Positions 8,510-16,917 of a stretch of DNA of 64,000 nt are shown in pieces (the first letter of the stretch is position 1; every line of letters starts with the position of its first letter). The notes under the pieces are model-generated. The model had not been told where the DNA came from. It did not search any database and saw only the letters and a program-made list of their open reading frames with translations. The position numbers and the translations under genes were made by a program. The stretch is from Pelomonas sp965229315 (GTDB lineage: Bacteria > Pseudomonadota > Gammaproteobacteria > Burkholderiales > Burkholderiaceae_C), in the NCBI RefSeq assembly GCF_965229315.1, contig NZ_CBDDJA010000002.1:868001-932000 (forward strand), given 5' to 3'.

Positions 8510-9441
8510 TGACTGCCCTTGTAATTGCCGAACACGACAACGCCTCGATCAAGGGCGCCACGCTGAACACCGTCACCGCCGCCATCGCCACCGGTGGCGA
8601 CGTGCACGTGCTGGTGGCTGGCCACAACGCCGCTGCCGCTGCCGCCGCCGCCGCGCAGATCGCCGGCGTCGCCAAGGTGCTGCATGCCGACTCGGCCGCG
8701 CTGGCCGAAGGCCTGGCCGAGAACGTCGCCGCGCAGGTCGTGGCACTCGCCTCGGGCTACAGCCACATCCTCTTCCCCGCCACCGCCGCCGGCAAGAATG
8801 TCGCCCCGCGCGTCGCCGCGCTGCTGGACGTGGCCCAGGTCAGCGACATCACCAAGGTCATCAGCGCCGACACGTTCGAGCGCCCGATCTACGCCGGCAA
8901 CGCCATCGCCACCGTGCAGAGCAGCGACGCCACCAAGGTCGTCACCGTGCGCACGACCGGCTTCGACCCGGCCGCCGCCAGTGGTGGCTCGGCCGCCGTG
9001 GACACCGTGGCGGCTTCCGCGGACAGCGGCAAGAGCAGCTTCGTCGGCCGCGAGGTGACCAAGAGCGACCGTCCCGAGCTGACCGCCGCCAAGATCATCG
9101 TGTCGGGTGGCCGCGCGCTGGGTTCGAACGACAAGTTCATGGAAGTGCTGACGCCGCTGGCCGACAAGCTCGGCGCGGCGCTGGGCGCCTCGCGCGCCGC
9201 CGTCGACGCGGGCTATGCGCCCAACGACTGGCAGGTCGGCCAGACCGGCAAGATCGTCGCGCCGCAGCTCTACATCGCGGCGGGCATCTCCGGCGCCATC
9301 CAGCATCTGGCCGGCATGAAGGACTCCAAGGTCATCGTGGCCATCAACAAGGACCCGGAAGCGCCGATCTTCTCGGTGGCCGACTACGGCCTGGAAGCCG
9401 ACCTGTTCACGGCCGTGCCGGAACTCGTCGCCGCGCTGTAA
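8509..9441 (+). CDS. etfA: Electron transfer flavoprotein subunit alpha
   Basis: A 310-residue FAD-binding subunit, partner of EtfB. The C-terminal half carries the FAD-binding signature, with SGGRALGSNDKF, a Gly/Ala-rich nucleotide loop (GQTGKIVAPQLYIAAG), SGAIQHLAGM and VAINKDPEAPIF. The N-terminal domain is Ala-rich. Its ATG shares a base with the etfB stop, so translation should be coupled and give equal subunit amounts. A hairpin terminator lies between it and the acyl-CoA dehydrogenase gene. Confidence 0.96.
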   Translation: MTALVIAEHDNASIKGATLNTVTAAIATGGDVHVLVAGHNAAAAAAAAAQIAGVAKVLHADSAALAEGLAENVAAQVVALASGYSHILFPATAAGKNVAPRVAALLDVAQVSDITKVISADTFERPIYAGNAIATVQSSDATKVVTVRTTGFDPAAASGGSAAVDTVAASADSGKSSFVGREVTKSDRPELTAAKIIVSGGRALGSNDKFMEVLTPLADKLGAALGASRAAVDAGYAPNDWQVGQTGKIVAPQLYIAAGISGAIQHLAGMKDSKVIVAINKDPEAPIFSVADYGLEADLFTAVPELVAAL

Positions 9442-9464
9442 ATCCCCCACGCCGACATCACACC

Positions 9465-9500
9465 GGGCGCCCCGACCTTCGTCGTCGCGGCGCCCTTTTT
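9465..9500 (+). terminator. Rho-independent terminator after etfA
   Basis: GGGCGCC (9465-9471) pairs with GGCGCCC (9489-9495) and is followed directly by five T residues. It lies between etfA and the acyl-CoA dehydrogenase gene, so it may end or attenuate the etf transcript. Confidence 0.75.
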
Positions 9501-9520
9501 GTTTCCGCCAGGAGGAACAA

Positions 9521-11308
9521 ATGAGTTACCAAGCGCCCGTCAAGGACATGCTCTTCAACATCCAGCACCTGGCTGGCCTGCAGACGCTGACCGAACAGAT
9601 CCCCGCCTTCGCCGACTTCGGCCTGGACACGGCCGCTGCCGTGCTGGAGGAGTGCGCCAAGCTGACTCAGGACGTCATCGCGCCGCTGAACTTCGAAGGC
9701 GACAAGAACCCGTCCAGTTGGAAGGACGGCGTCGTCACGACGACGCCCGGCTTCAAGCAGGCCTTTCGCGCGTATGCGGAGGGCGGCTGGCAGGGGCTGG
9801 TGCACCCGACCGAGTTCGGCGGCCAGGGCGCGCCCAAGACCATCGCGGCGGCCTGCAACGAGATGCTGCAGGCCGCCAACATGAGCTTTGCCCTCTGCCC
9901 GCTGCTGACCGACGGCGCCGTCGAGGCGCTGCTGACCGCCGGCACCGACGAGCAGAAGTCCGTCTACATCCCCAAGCTGCTGGACGGCTCGTGGACCGGC
10001 ACGATGAACCTCACCGAGCCGCAGGCCGGCTCGGACCTGGCGCTGGTGCGCACGCGCGCCGAGCCTCAAGGCGACGGCACCTACAAGGTGTTCGGCACCA
10101 AGATCTTCATCACCTACGGCGAGCACGACATGGCCGAGAACATCGTCCACCTCGTGCTGGCCCGCGTGGTCGGTGCGCCGGAGGGCGTGAAGGGCATCAG
10201 CCTGTTCCTGGTGCCCAAGTTTCTCGTCAATGCGGACGGCTCGCTGGGCGCGCGCAATGACGCGCACTGCGTGTCCATCGAGCACAAGATGGGCATCAAG
10301 GCCAGCCCCACGGCGGTGCTGCAGTTCGGCGACCACGGCGGCGCCGTCGGTACCTTGATCGGCCAGGAGAACCGCGGCCTGGAGTACATGTTCATCATGA
10401 TGAACGCGGCCCGCTACGGTGTCGGCATCCAGGGCATTGGCATCGCCGACCGGGCCTACCAGAAGGCTGCGGCCTATGCGAAGGACCGCGTGCAGTCGCG
10501 CCCCGTGGACGGCTCGGTGGCCGGCCCCGCATCCATCATCCATCACCCCGACGTGCGCCGCATGCTGATGACGATGCGCGCGCTGACCGAGGGTTGCCGC
10601 GCGATGGCCAGCACGGCCGCGGCGGCGTTCGACGCCGCGCATCACCACCCTGACGCCGACGCGCGCCAGCAGAACCAGGCCTTCTACGACTTCATGGTGC
10701 CGCTGGTGAAGGGCTACAGCACCGAGATGAGCCTGGAGGTCACGTCGCTGGGCGTGCAGGTGCACGGCGGCATGGGCTTCATCGAGGAGACCGGCGCGGC
10801 GCAGTACTACCGCGACGCCAAGATCCTGACCATCTACGAAGGCACGACCGCCATCCAGGCCAACGACCTGGTGGGCCGCAAGACCTCGCGAGACGGCGGT
10901 GCTGTGGCGCGCGGCATCGCCGGCCGGGTCGAGGCTACGGAAGGCGAACTGGCGAAGCGCGACAGCGCCGCCGCCAAGTCCGTGCTGAAGGCGTTGCGCG
11001 CCTCGCGCGAGGACTTCCTCGCCGCCGTGGACTTCATCGCCGGCTCGGCCAAGGGCAACCCCAATGCGGCCTACGCCGGCTCTGTGCCCTACCTGATGCT
11101 GGCGGGCAACCTCGTCGCCGGCTGGCAACTGGCACGCGCGCTGATCGCGGCGGAAGACGCGTTGGCGACTGACAAGGATTTCATGACCGCCAAGATCGTG
11201 ACCGCGCGTTTCTACGCCGAGCACATCCTGCCGCGCACCGCGTCGCTGCGTGCCGCCATCGTCGATGGCGCCGACAGCGTCACCGAGCTGTCGCTCGAAG
11301 CCTTCTGA
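9521..11308 (+). CDS. Acyl-CoA dehydrogenase (long, ~600-residue class)
   Basis: A 595-residue FAD enzyme introducing the alpha-beta double bond into an acyl-CoA thioester. It belongs to the longer class that includes FadE-like and 3-methylmercaptopropionyl-CoA dehydrogenase (DmdC) proteins, with extra N- and C-terminal segments. Visible motifs are EPQAGSDLALVRTRA, a FAD-binding region around KIFITYGEHD, the GVGIQGIGIADRAYQKA helix, QVHGGMGF and IYEGTTAIQANDL, whose Glu is the likely catalytic base. AGGAGG (9510-9515) sits 5 nt before the ATG. EtfBA just upstream is the expected electron acceptor. The true acyl substrate cannot be read from sequence. Confidence 0.9.
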   Translation: MSYQAPVKDMLFNIQHLAGLQTLTEQIPAFADFGLDTAAAVLEECAKLTQDVIAPLNFEGDKNPSSWKDGVVTTTPGFKQAFRAYAEGGWQGLVHPTEFGGQGAPKTIAAACNEMLQAANMSFALCPLLTDGAVEALLTAGTDEQKSVYIPKLLDGSWTGTMNLTEPQAGSDLALVRTRAEPQGDGTYKVFGTKIFITYGEHDMAENIVHLVLARVVGAPEGVKGISLFLVPKFLVNADGSLGARNDAHCVSIEHKMGIKASPTAVLQFGDHGGAVGTLIGQENRGLEYMFIMMNAARYGVGIQGIGIADRAYQKAAAYAKDRVQSRPVDGSVAGPASIIHHPDVRRMLMTMRALTEGCRAMASTAAAAFDAAHHHPDADARQQNQAFYDFMVPLVKGYSTEMSLEVTSLGVQVHGGMGFIEETGAAQYYRDAKILTIYEGTTAIQANDLVGRKTSRDGGAVARGIAGRVEATEGELAKRDSAAAKSVLKALRASREDFLAAVDFIAGSAKGNPNAAYAGSVPYLMLAGNLVAGWQLARALIAAEDALATDKDFMTAKIVTARFYAEHILPRTASLRAAIVDGADSVTELSLEAF

Positions 11309-11319
11309 GGAGACTGAAC

Positions 11320-12273
11320 TTGGCCTTGCCCCCGATCCTGAAGAACCTGCCGCTGCCGGTCATCGGTTCGCCGCTGTTCATCATCAGCAACCCCAGGCTC
11401 GTCATCGAGCAGTGCAAGGCCGGCATCGTCGGCTCCATGCCGGCGCTCAATGCCCGGCCTGCCGAGCTGCTGGACGAATGGCTGGCCGAGATCACGACAG
11501 AGCTGGCGGCCCACAACCGCGCCAACCCCGACAAGCCCGCCGCGCCGTTCGCCATCAACCAGATCGTGCACAAGAGCAACGAGCGCCTGCAGCACGACAT
11601 GGCGGTCTGCGCCAAGTACAAGGTGCCGATCATCATCACCAGCCTGGGCGCGCGTGAAGACGTGAACCAGGCCGTGCACGCCTGGGGCGGCATCGTGCTG
11701 CACGACATCATCAACAACAAGTTCGCGAAGAAGGCCATCGAGAAGGGCGCCGACGGCCTCATCGCCGTGGCGGCCGGCGCGGGCGGCCATGCGGGCGTGA
11801 AGAGCCCGTTCGCGCTGATCCAGGAAATCCGCGAGTGGTTCGACGGCCCCGTGGCGCTGTCGGGCGCCATCGCCTCGGGCGGCGCCGTGCTGGCCGCGCA
11901 GGCCATGGGCGCCGACCTGGGCTACATCGGCTCGGCCTTCATCGCGACGACCGAGGCCCGCGCCAGCGACGCCTACAAGCAGATGATCGTGGCCAGCAAC
12001 AGCGACGACATCGTCTACAGCAACCTGTTCACCGGCGTGCACGGCAACTACCTGCGCGGCTCCGTGGTGGCTGCCGGCCTGGACCCCGACAACCTGCCCG
12101 ACAGCGATCCCAGCGCGATGAACTTCGGCGGCGGCGCGGCCAAGGCCTGGAAGGACATCTGGGGCAGCGGCCAGGGCGTGGGCGCCATCCACGAGGTGGT
12201 GCCCGCAGGCGAACTGGTGGCGCGGCTCAAGCGCGAGTACGCCGCCGCGCGGGCGCGCCTGGCATTGAACTGA
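11320..12273 (+). CDS. Nitronate monooxygenase / 2-nitropropane dioxygenase-like FMN protein
   Basis: A 317-residue TIM-barrel flavoprotein. The TTG at 11320 is the chosen start because GAGGAGA (11307-11313) is 6 nt upstream and the protein then begins ALPPILKNLPLPVIGSPLF, as in the family. FMN-binding features include INQIVHKSN, IITSLG, and the AGAGGHAG and SGAIASGGAVLAAQAMGAD loops; the His of GGHAG is the usual catalytic candidate. Family members oxidise nitronates or act as NADH:quinone reductases, or are FabK-like; the context (11 bp after an acyl-CoA dehydrogenase) suggests a link to fatty-acid metabolism, which is inference. Confidence 0.85.
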   Translation: MALPPILKNLPLPVIGSPLFIISNPRLVIEQCKAGIVGSMPALNARPAELLDEWLAEITTELAAHNRANPDKPAAPFAINQIVHKSNERLQHDMAVCAKYKVPIIITSLGAREDVNQAVHAWGGIVLHDIINNKFAKKAIEKGADGLIAVAAGAGGHAGVKSPFALIQEIREWFDGPVALSGAIASGGAVLAAQAMGADLGYIGSAFIATTEARASDAYKQMIVASNSDDIVYSNLFTGVHGNYLRGSVVAAGLDPDNLPDSDPSAMNFGGGAAKAWKDIWGSGQGVGAIHEVVPAGELVARLKREYAAARARLALN

Positions 12274-12292
12274 GAAGACGCCGCGCTGTGCA

Positions 12293-12317
12293 ACGGCCGC
12301 CTTCGGGCGGTCGTTTC
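12293..12317. terminator. Hairpin terminator between convergent genes
   Basis: ACGGCCGCC (12293-12301), a TTCG tetraloop and GGCGGTCGT (12306-12314) form a nine-pair stem followed by TTT. It ends the nitronate monooxygenase gene and faces the minus-strand gene that stops at 12341. Confidence 0.65.
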
Positions 12318-12340
12318 GTTGGCTCAGACTGAAGCAGGGC

Positions 12341-13591
12341 TCAGTTGATCTGTCGCAGCCCGAAGCTGCCGGTGACCTTGGCCATGGTCTTGCGCAATCC
12401 GGTGTCGTCGATGGCCTTGGCCTTGGTGTCGTGAGCCGTCTTGGCCTTGTCGTAGTCCTTGCGCGCATCCTTGAGCTTGGCGTCGAGGCCGTCGAAGGTC
12501 TTCTTCGCGGCCTTGATGTCCGTGCCGAGCTTGACGGTCTTGGGGGCGGCCAGGAAGGCCTTCGCGTCCAGGGTCGTTGCGGCCTTCGCATCCTTGAACT
12601 GCTTGAGCAGGTCGTTGTACTTGTCGTTGGCGTCGTTGCGCGGCTCCAGCAGCTTGTTGTAGGCCTTCGCGCAGTCCGACACCTTGTCGGCCAGCTTCTT
12701 CTCCTCGGCCTCCAGCTTGGCCAGCTTGCGCGCGTTCTCCGCGGTGTTCTGGTTGACCAGCACGTGCTTGTCGCCACGCTTCATGGACGTGCCGTCGCCG
12801 GCCTTCTCGCCGTCCTCCCGTGCGGTGATCGAGGGGCCGGGCATGCCGACGACCACGGCCTTGGCGTAGCCCTTCTTGCGCAGCAGCGACAGCACCTTGC
12901 CGGCGAACACGTCGTCCTGCTTGCTGCCCTCGGGGCCGCCGGAGGCCGTGAAACAGCCGCTCAGCACGATCTTGCCGCTGAAGTCCTTGCCGATGCGTTC
13001 GCTGGCCTTCTTGTGCCCGGTCAGCAGCTTGACGATGTCCTCGGGCTTGCGGTGGCCGAACTCGTCGCCAATGATGCGGCCCGAAGGCAGCGCTTTCGGC
13101 CGGCCGTGCGCGCACAGGATGACGGTGCCCGTGATGCCGCCGAAGTCCGGGTTGTCGTCGTTCGAGACGGTGGTCTTGAACTTGTCGGCCTGCGCCGCGG
13201 AGGCGCCCTTGATGATGGACTCTTCCTTGTCCTTGGAGATGTTCACCACCTTGGCGCTGGCGTTGGCCAACTTGGCCTTGATCGCCTCGTAGCCCTTCAC
13301 GGCGACCTCCATCGCCTCGAACTTGTCATTCTTCTTGTCGCGCAGCACCAGGATCAGGCTGCCGTTGCTGTGCACGCCGAGCACGTAGTACGGATCGGCC
13401 GCCCGCTTGGCTGCCTTCTCGTAGTTCAGGAAGTTGCCAAGGTTGCTGCCCAGCTTGACGCCCTGCACGCCCTTTTCGCCGAACTCCTCCAGGTCCTCGC
13501 TGACGGCCTTGGCCAGCGCACCCACGGAGATCTTGCTGTAGTTGATGGACTTGTCCTTGCCCCAGATGATGGGGTCGAGTTTGGTGGCCAT
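12341..13591 (-). CDS. Unrecognised protein with clan CD-like His/Cys motif and coiled-coil tail
   Basis: A 416-residue, Lys- and Asp-rich protein with no signal peptide. The start is the ATG at 13591, preceded by AGGAGA on the minus strand; an in-frame start further upstream adds an unlikely Arg/Pro-rich piece. Residues 156-163 read TVILCAHG and residues 207-213 read KIVLSGC: a beta strand ending in His-Gly, then a strand ending in Cys, as in clan CD cysteine peptidases (caspases, gingipains, C80 toxin processing domains). His162 and Cys213 are the candidate dyad. Residues ~285-400 are charged heptad-like helices, probably coiled coil. I do not recognise the family and no activity is shown. 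It is unlinked to a secretion gene. Confidence 0.6.
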   Translation of the reverse strand: MATKLDPIIWGKDKSINYSKISVGALAKAVSEDLEEFGEKGVQGVKLGSNLGNFLNYEKAAKRAADPYYVLGVHSNGSLILVLRDKKNDKFEAMEVAVKGYEAIKAKLANASAKVVNISKDKEESIIKGASAAQADKFKTTVSNDDNPDFGGITGTVILCAHGRPKALPSGRIIGDEFGHRKPEDIVKLLTGHKKASERIGKDFSGKIVLSGCFTASGGPEGSKQDDVFAGKVLSLLRKKGYAKAVVVGMPGPSITAREDGEKAGDGTSMKRGDKHVLVNQNTAENARKLAKLEAEEKKLADKVSDCAKAYNKLLEPRNDANDKYNDLLKQFKDAKAATTLDAKAFLAAPKTVKLGTDIKAAKKTFDGLDAKLKDARKDYDKAKTAHDTKAKAIDDTGLRKTMAKVTGSFGLRQIN

Positions 13592-13705
13592 GGTGCGTCT
13601 CCTGTCTGAACGTGTGCACGCGAGATTAGGGCTGCGCCCAGGCCACTTCAACTGAGGAAATCCGTACGGCGCTGGCGGGAACCAGCGGCGCCGTACCGTC
13701 ACGCG

Positions 13706-14353
13706 TCAGCGCTTGTTGATACGCCAGGCCGGCAGCGTCCAGCCCGTCCGCAGCGCCAGCCCGCGCAGCAGCACGGCGGTGGCGGCCGTGGCGCTGATGG
13801 CGGCCCACTGCGGCGCGTCCAGTGCCACCGCCGCGACCATGACCCAGCCGCCCACGAAGCTGCACAGCGCGTAGGGCCGGTGGTCGTGGAAGGCGGCGGG
13901 GATCTCGTTGCAGACGATGTCGCGCAGCACGCCGCCGAAGGTGGCCGTGATGACGCCCATCAGCACGGCCACGATGGCCGGCATGCCCGCGTCCAGCGCC
14001 ACCAGCGTGCCGTTGGCCGTGAACAGGCCCAGCCCCAGTGCGTCGGGCCACTGGATGGCGCGCTCGGTCAGCGCCAGGTGGCGCCGGCGCATCAGCAGCA
14101 TGGCCGCGAGGCACAGCGCCATCAGCGCCCACAGCCAGTCGGCGTGGTCGACCCAGAAGAACGGCCGGCGGTCCAGCAGCACGTCGCGCAGCGTGCCGCC
14201 GCCGAAGGCCGACAGGCCCGCGACGACGCACAGGCCGACGACGTCGAGCTGCTTGCGCGCGCCAGCCAGCAGGCCCGACAGCGCGAAGGCGAGGGTGGCG
14301 GTGATCTCGACCGCCGCCTGCAGCGTGGAGAAGTTGATGACGGGGGGCTTCAT
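13706..14353 (-). CDS. TRIC-family (UPF0126, YicG/YadS-like) membrane protein
   Basis: A 215-residue integral membrane protein with about seven hydrophobic segments. The two internal repeats are marked by FGGGTLRD (residues 50-57) and FGGVLRD (139-145), the glycine-rich kinked helices that line the pore in TRIC channels; AFALSGLLAGARK and LFTANGTLVAL are the other family hallmarks. Bacterial members form trimeric monovalent-cation channels in the inner membrane; the physiological role here is unknown. It lies 20 bp downstream of the helicase gene and is read in the same direction. Confidence 0.88.
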   Translation of the reverse strand: MKPPVINFSTLQAAVEITATLAFALSGLLAGARKQLDVVGLCVVAGLSAFGGGTLRDVLLDRRPFFWVDHADWLWALMALCLAAMLLMRRRHLALTERAIQWPDALGLGLFTANGTLVALDAGMPAIVAVLMGVITATFGGVLRDIVCNEIPAAFHDHRPYALCSFVGGWVMVAAVALDAPQWAAISATAATAVLLRGLALRTGWTLPAWRINKR

Positions 14354-14373
14354 GAGGGCGGCATCATCGCCGC

Positions 14374-16332
14374 TCAGTCCACCAGCGCCGCGTCCTTCAG
14401 GAAGCGGGACGGGCGCTGCGGGTCGAAGACCAGCGTGAGGCGCCGCCTTGCGCGCGTCATCGCGACGTACAGCAGGTTGCGGTGCTCCGCCGACGCGGCG
14501 CTGAACTGGCCGTGCGACAGGTGCGGGATGACGACGTGGTCGAACTCCAGGCCCTTGGCCGCCTCGATGCTGGACAGCACGACGCGGTCGCTGGCGCGCA
14601 GGCGCCGCCGCGCGGCGTCCATGGCCGAGAACATGCGGAACGCGCCATCCACGCCGGCGCCTGCCTCCACGGCCTCCGCCACGGCCAGGTCATGAAGCTG
14701 CGCGACGTTGTCGGCCACCTGCGCGGCATCGTCCTGGCGCACGAACACGCGGGAGGCCAGCTTCAGCGGGTCCAGCGCCTTCATGAACGACGCCTCGAAG
14801 GCCTCGGCATCGCCGGTGCGAAGGAGGGCCAGGGCGGCCTCCAGGGGCCGCCGCGCCGCGGGGTTGGCACTGCGCAGCACGTGGGCGTCGACAAAGCGCT
14901 GCGTCGAGTCCGCGTGCGCGGCGGCCTCGGCGACGGCGGCGCGCTGCGCCGCGGCGCTGTCGAGGTGGCGCAGTTCGATGCTGTCGATGCGGGCGCCGGA
15001 AAACAGCAGCAGCGCGTCCAGCAGACGCGCGCGCTGCGCCGGCTCCGCGAAACCGCTGTAGTCGTTGCGGGCGTGGGCGTGCAGGCCCCGCACCAGCAAC
15101 GTCTCCGGTCGTTCCAGGTAGGGCGCAAAGCCCACCGAGCCGTAGGCCATGCCATGGCGCAGCAGCGCATGCTCGATCAGCACCGACTGCGCCGCGTGGC
15201 GCAGCAGCACGCGCAGGCTGGCCAGCGCCTGCTGCTGGTGATGCGCCTGCGCCTGGCGGGCGATGAACTCGGCGGCGAGGCGGGGCGACTCGCAGCGCTC
15301 CAGGTGGATGTCCGTGTGCAGCGCGTCGTCTGCGGCATAGGGCTTGCGCGCCAGCGCGCCGACGTGCAGGGCAAGCTGCGGGCTGAAGCGGTGGCTGCGC
15401 GTGAGGAGCAGGACTTCTGGCGTGCCGATCTCCGCCCGGAAGTGCTCGCGCATGAACGCGGCGTCTGCGCCGGTCTGCGCGTGGATGACCTGGTCGCGGT
15501 CGCCCACGCCCACGAACGCCGCGCGCGGGTTGGCGGCCAGCACGGCCTTCAGCACGGTGAAGGCGGCGCGGTTCACGTCATGCATCTCATCGACGCAGAC
15601 CAGCGCGAGACCCAGCTTCAGCACGTCGTCCTGGGTGTCGATCTCGCCGGACATCAGCAGCCGGGCCAGGTCGTAGACGCCGTCGCCGTCGAACCGGAAC
15701 TCGGGGCGGTCCGGATGCCCGCCCTTGCGGATGAACTCGTAGCAGGTCCACACACGCATCGTCAGGTAGCCGAAACCCAGCGCCTCGGCCCGCTCCGGCG
15801 TCAAGCGCTCCTCGGCGTCCAGGTGCTCGACGACCATGCGGCCCTTCAGCACGTCGAAGGACTTGAGCAGGCCTTCGACCAGGTCGGCCGGCATCGCGTC
15901 GTTCGCCAGGTCCTCGGGATAGCGCTCATCCGGGAACGACTGTGCGCGCTCGATGGCACGCACGACATGGGGCTGCACCTGCTCGCGCGACGTGACGATG
16001 CGCGCCTTCTCGCCTTCGGCTGCCGCGAGCACCGCCAGGCTGAACGCCTCGAAGGTGTCGATGCGCAGCTTCTGGACCGTGGCCTTGGGCACACCGATGT
16101 GCGCCAGCCGCGCCTTCAGCGCCGCGACGGCGGGCGCCGTCGTCGTCAGCGCGAGCAGGGTCTCGGCTTGGGCACCGCGCTGCAGCGCCTGCGCGATGCG
16201 CAACGCCAGCGTCGTCGTCTTCGCCGCGCCGGCATTGGCCTCCACGAGCAGCAGCCGGGTCTTGAGCAACTGGATGGCGACTTGCTCGTCGCTGGGGGTG
16301 ATGTGGGTGGGCTGGAAGGGCGCGTCGTGCAT
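14374..16332 (-). CDS. UvrD/Rep-like superfamily 1 DNA helicase
   Basis: A 652-residue SF1A helicase. Motif I is EANAGAAKTTT (from residue 31), where Ala replaces the usual Gly before Lys. Motif II is VDEMHD (about residue 247), motif III GVGDRDQVIHAQTGAD, motif IV RSHRFSPQLA, motif V IEAAKGLEFDHVV and motif VI LLYVAMTRARRRL. The set covers ATP binding, hydrolysis and strand translocation. It is shorter than UvrD (~720) and has no recognised nuclease domain. It is likely a DNA repair or recombination helicase in the cytoplasm; the exact subfamily is not assigned. An ATG at 16332 begins HDAPFQPTHITPSDEQ, with the Q-motif-like SDEQ. Confidence 0.87.
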   Translation of the reverse strand: MHDAPFQPTHITPSDEQVAIQLLKTRLLLVEANAGAAKTTTLALRIAQALQRGAQAETLLALTTTAPAVAALKARLAHIGVPKATVQKLRIDTFEAFSLAVLAAAEGEKARIVTSREQVQPHVVRAIERAQSFPDERYPEDLANDAMPADLVEGLLKSFDVLKGRMVVEHLDAEERLTPERAEALGFGYLTMRVWTCYEFIRKGGHPDRPEFRFDGDGVYDLARLLMSGEIDTQDDVLKLGLALVCVDEMHDVNRAAFTVLKAVLAANPRAAFVGVGDRDQVIHAQTGADAAFMREHFRAEIGTPEVLLLTRSHRFSPQLALHVGALARKPYAADDALHTDIHLERCESPRLAAEFIARQAQAHHQQQALASLRVLLRHAAQSVLIEHALLRHGMAYGSVGFAPYLERPETLLVRGLHAHARNDYSGFAEPAQRARLLDALLLFSGARIDSIELRHLDSAAAQRAAVAEAAAHADSTQRFVDAHVLRSANPAARRPLEAALALLRTGDAEAFEASFMKALDPLKLASRVFVRQDDAAQVADNVAQLHDLAVAEAVEAGAGVDGAFRMFSAMDAARRRLRASDRVVLSSIEAAKGLEFDHVVIPHLSHGQFSAASAEHRNLLYVAMTRARRRLTLVFDPQRPSRFLKDAALVD

Positions 16333-16380
16333 GGCGTGGATTGGAACTCACGCCGCGTACGAGTCAGCCAAACTCAGCGT

Positions 16381-16917
16381 TCAGTAAATCATCTGCTCTG
16401 GCATGACCAGTTTGGAGATGCCAAGCATGCCCTGCGCGTCGGCTTCGCTCATCTCCTGCCAGACGCGCGCGCCCGCGGGCACCGGTGTGCCGCCATAGGA
16501 AGGGAGGAACAACACCAGCTTGGGCACGACGACGAGCGCGCCGCCCAGGTTCGGCCTCACGTCGGTGGGCTGGACCAGGTAGTAGAAGTGGCGCTCCCCG
16601 GGCTTGGCCTCCAGCAGCGAGTCCACTTGGCCGTCTTTGCCCGAGCCTTTGGCCGTGGCGGTCAGCCGTCGCTGGCCCGGTCGCACCTGGACCGTCGTGT
16701 AGCCGTTGGCGGGCAGCCTGGCCACGGGTTGGCCGTCCAGCATCAGCTCGATGACGCCACCGTCGTGCGGAGCCCGCACGAGGTAGATGGCCGTGTGCTC
16801 GGGCAGTGCGTCTTGGAGCGCCACGGGCTGCGCGAATTCCAGCGGGCGATTGCCGGCGCAACCGGCCAGCATCGCGGCCAGCAGGGCCGCGCAGAGCGCG
16901 TGTCGGAGGTGGTTCAT
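16381..16917 (-). CDS. DUF2846-like lipoprotein
   Basis: A 178-residue protein beginning NHLRHALCAALLAAMLAGC, a lipoprotein signal with lipobox LAGC (Cys at residue 21). The rest resembles DUF2846: TAIYLVRAPHDGG, LMLDGQPVARLPANGYTTVQV and RPGQRRL, a compact beta domain. The C-terminus (MSEADAQGMLG) fits the family. The ATG overlaps the stop of the upstream solute-binding protein gene as ATGA (16914-16917), so translation is probably coupled. It should sit in the outer or inner membrane facing the periplasm; function unknown. Confidence 0.75.
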   Translation of the reverse strand: MNHLRHALCAALLAAMLAGCAGNRPLEFAQPVALQDALPEHTAIYLVRAPHDGGVIELMLDGQPVARLPANGYTTVQVRPGQRRLTATAKGSGKDGQVDSLLEAKPGERHFYYLVQPTDVRPNLGGALVVVPKLVLFLPSYGGTPVPAGARVWQEMSEADAQGMLGISKLVMPEQMIY

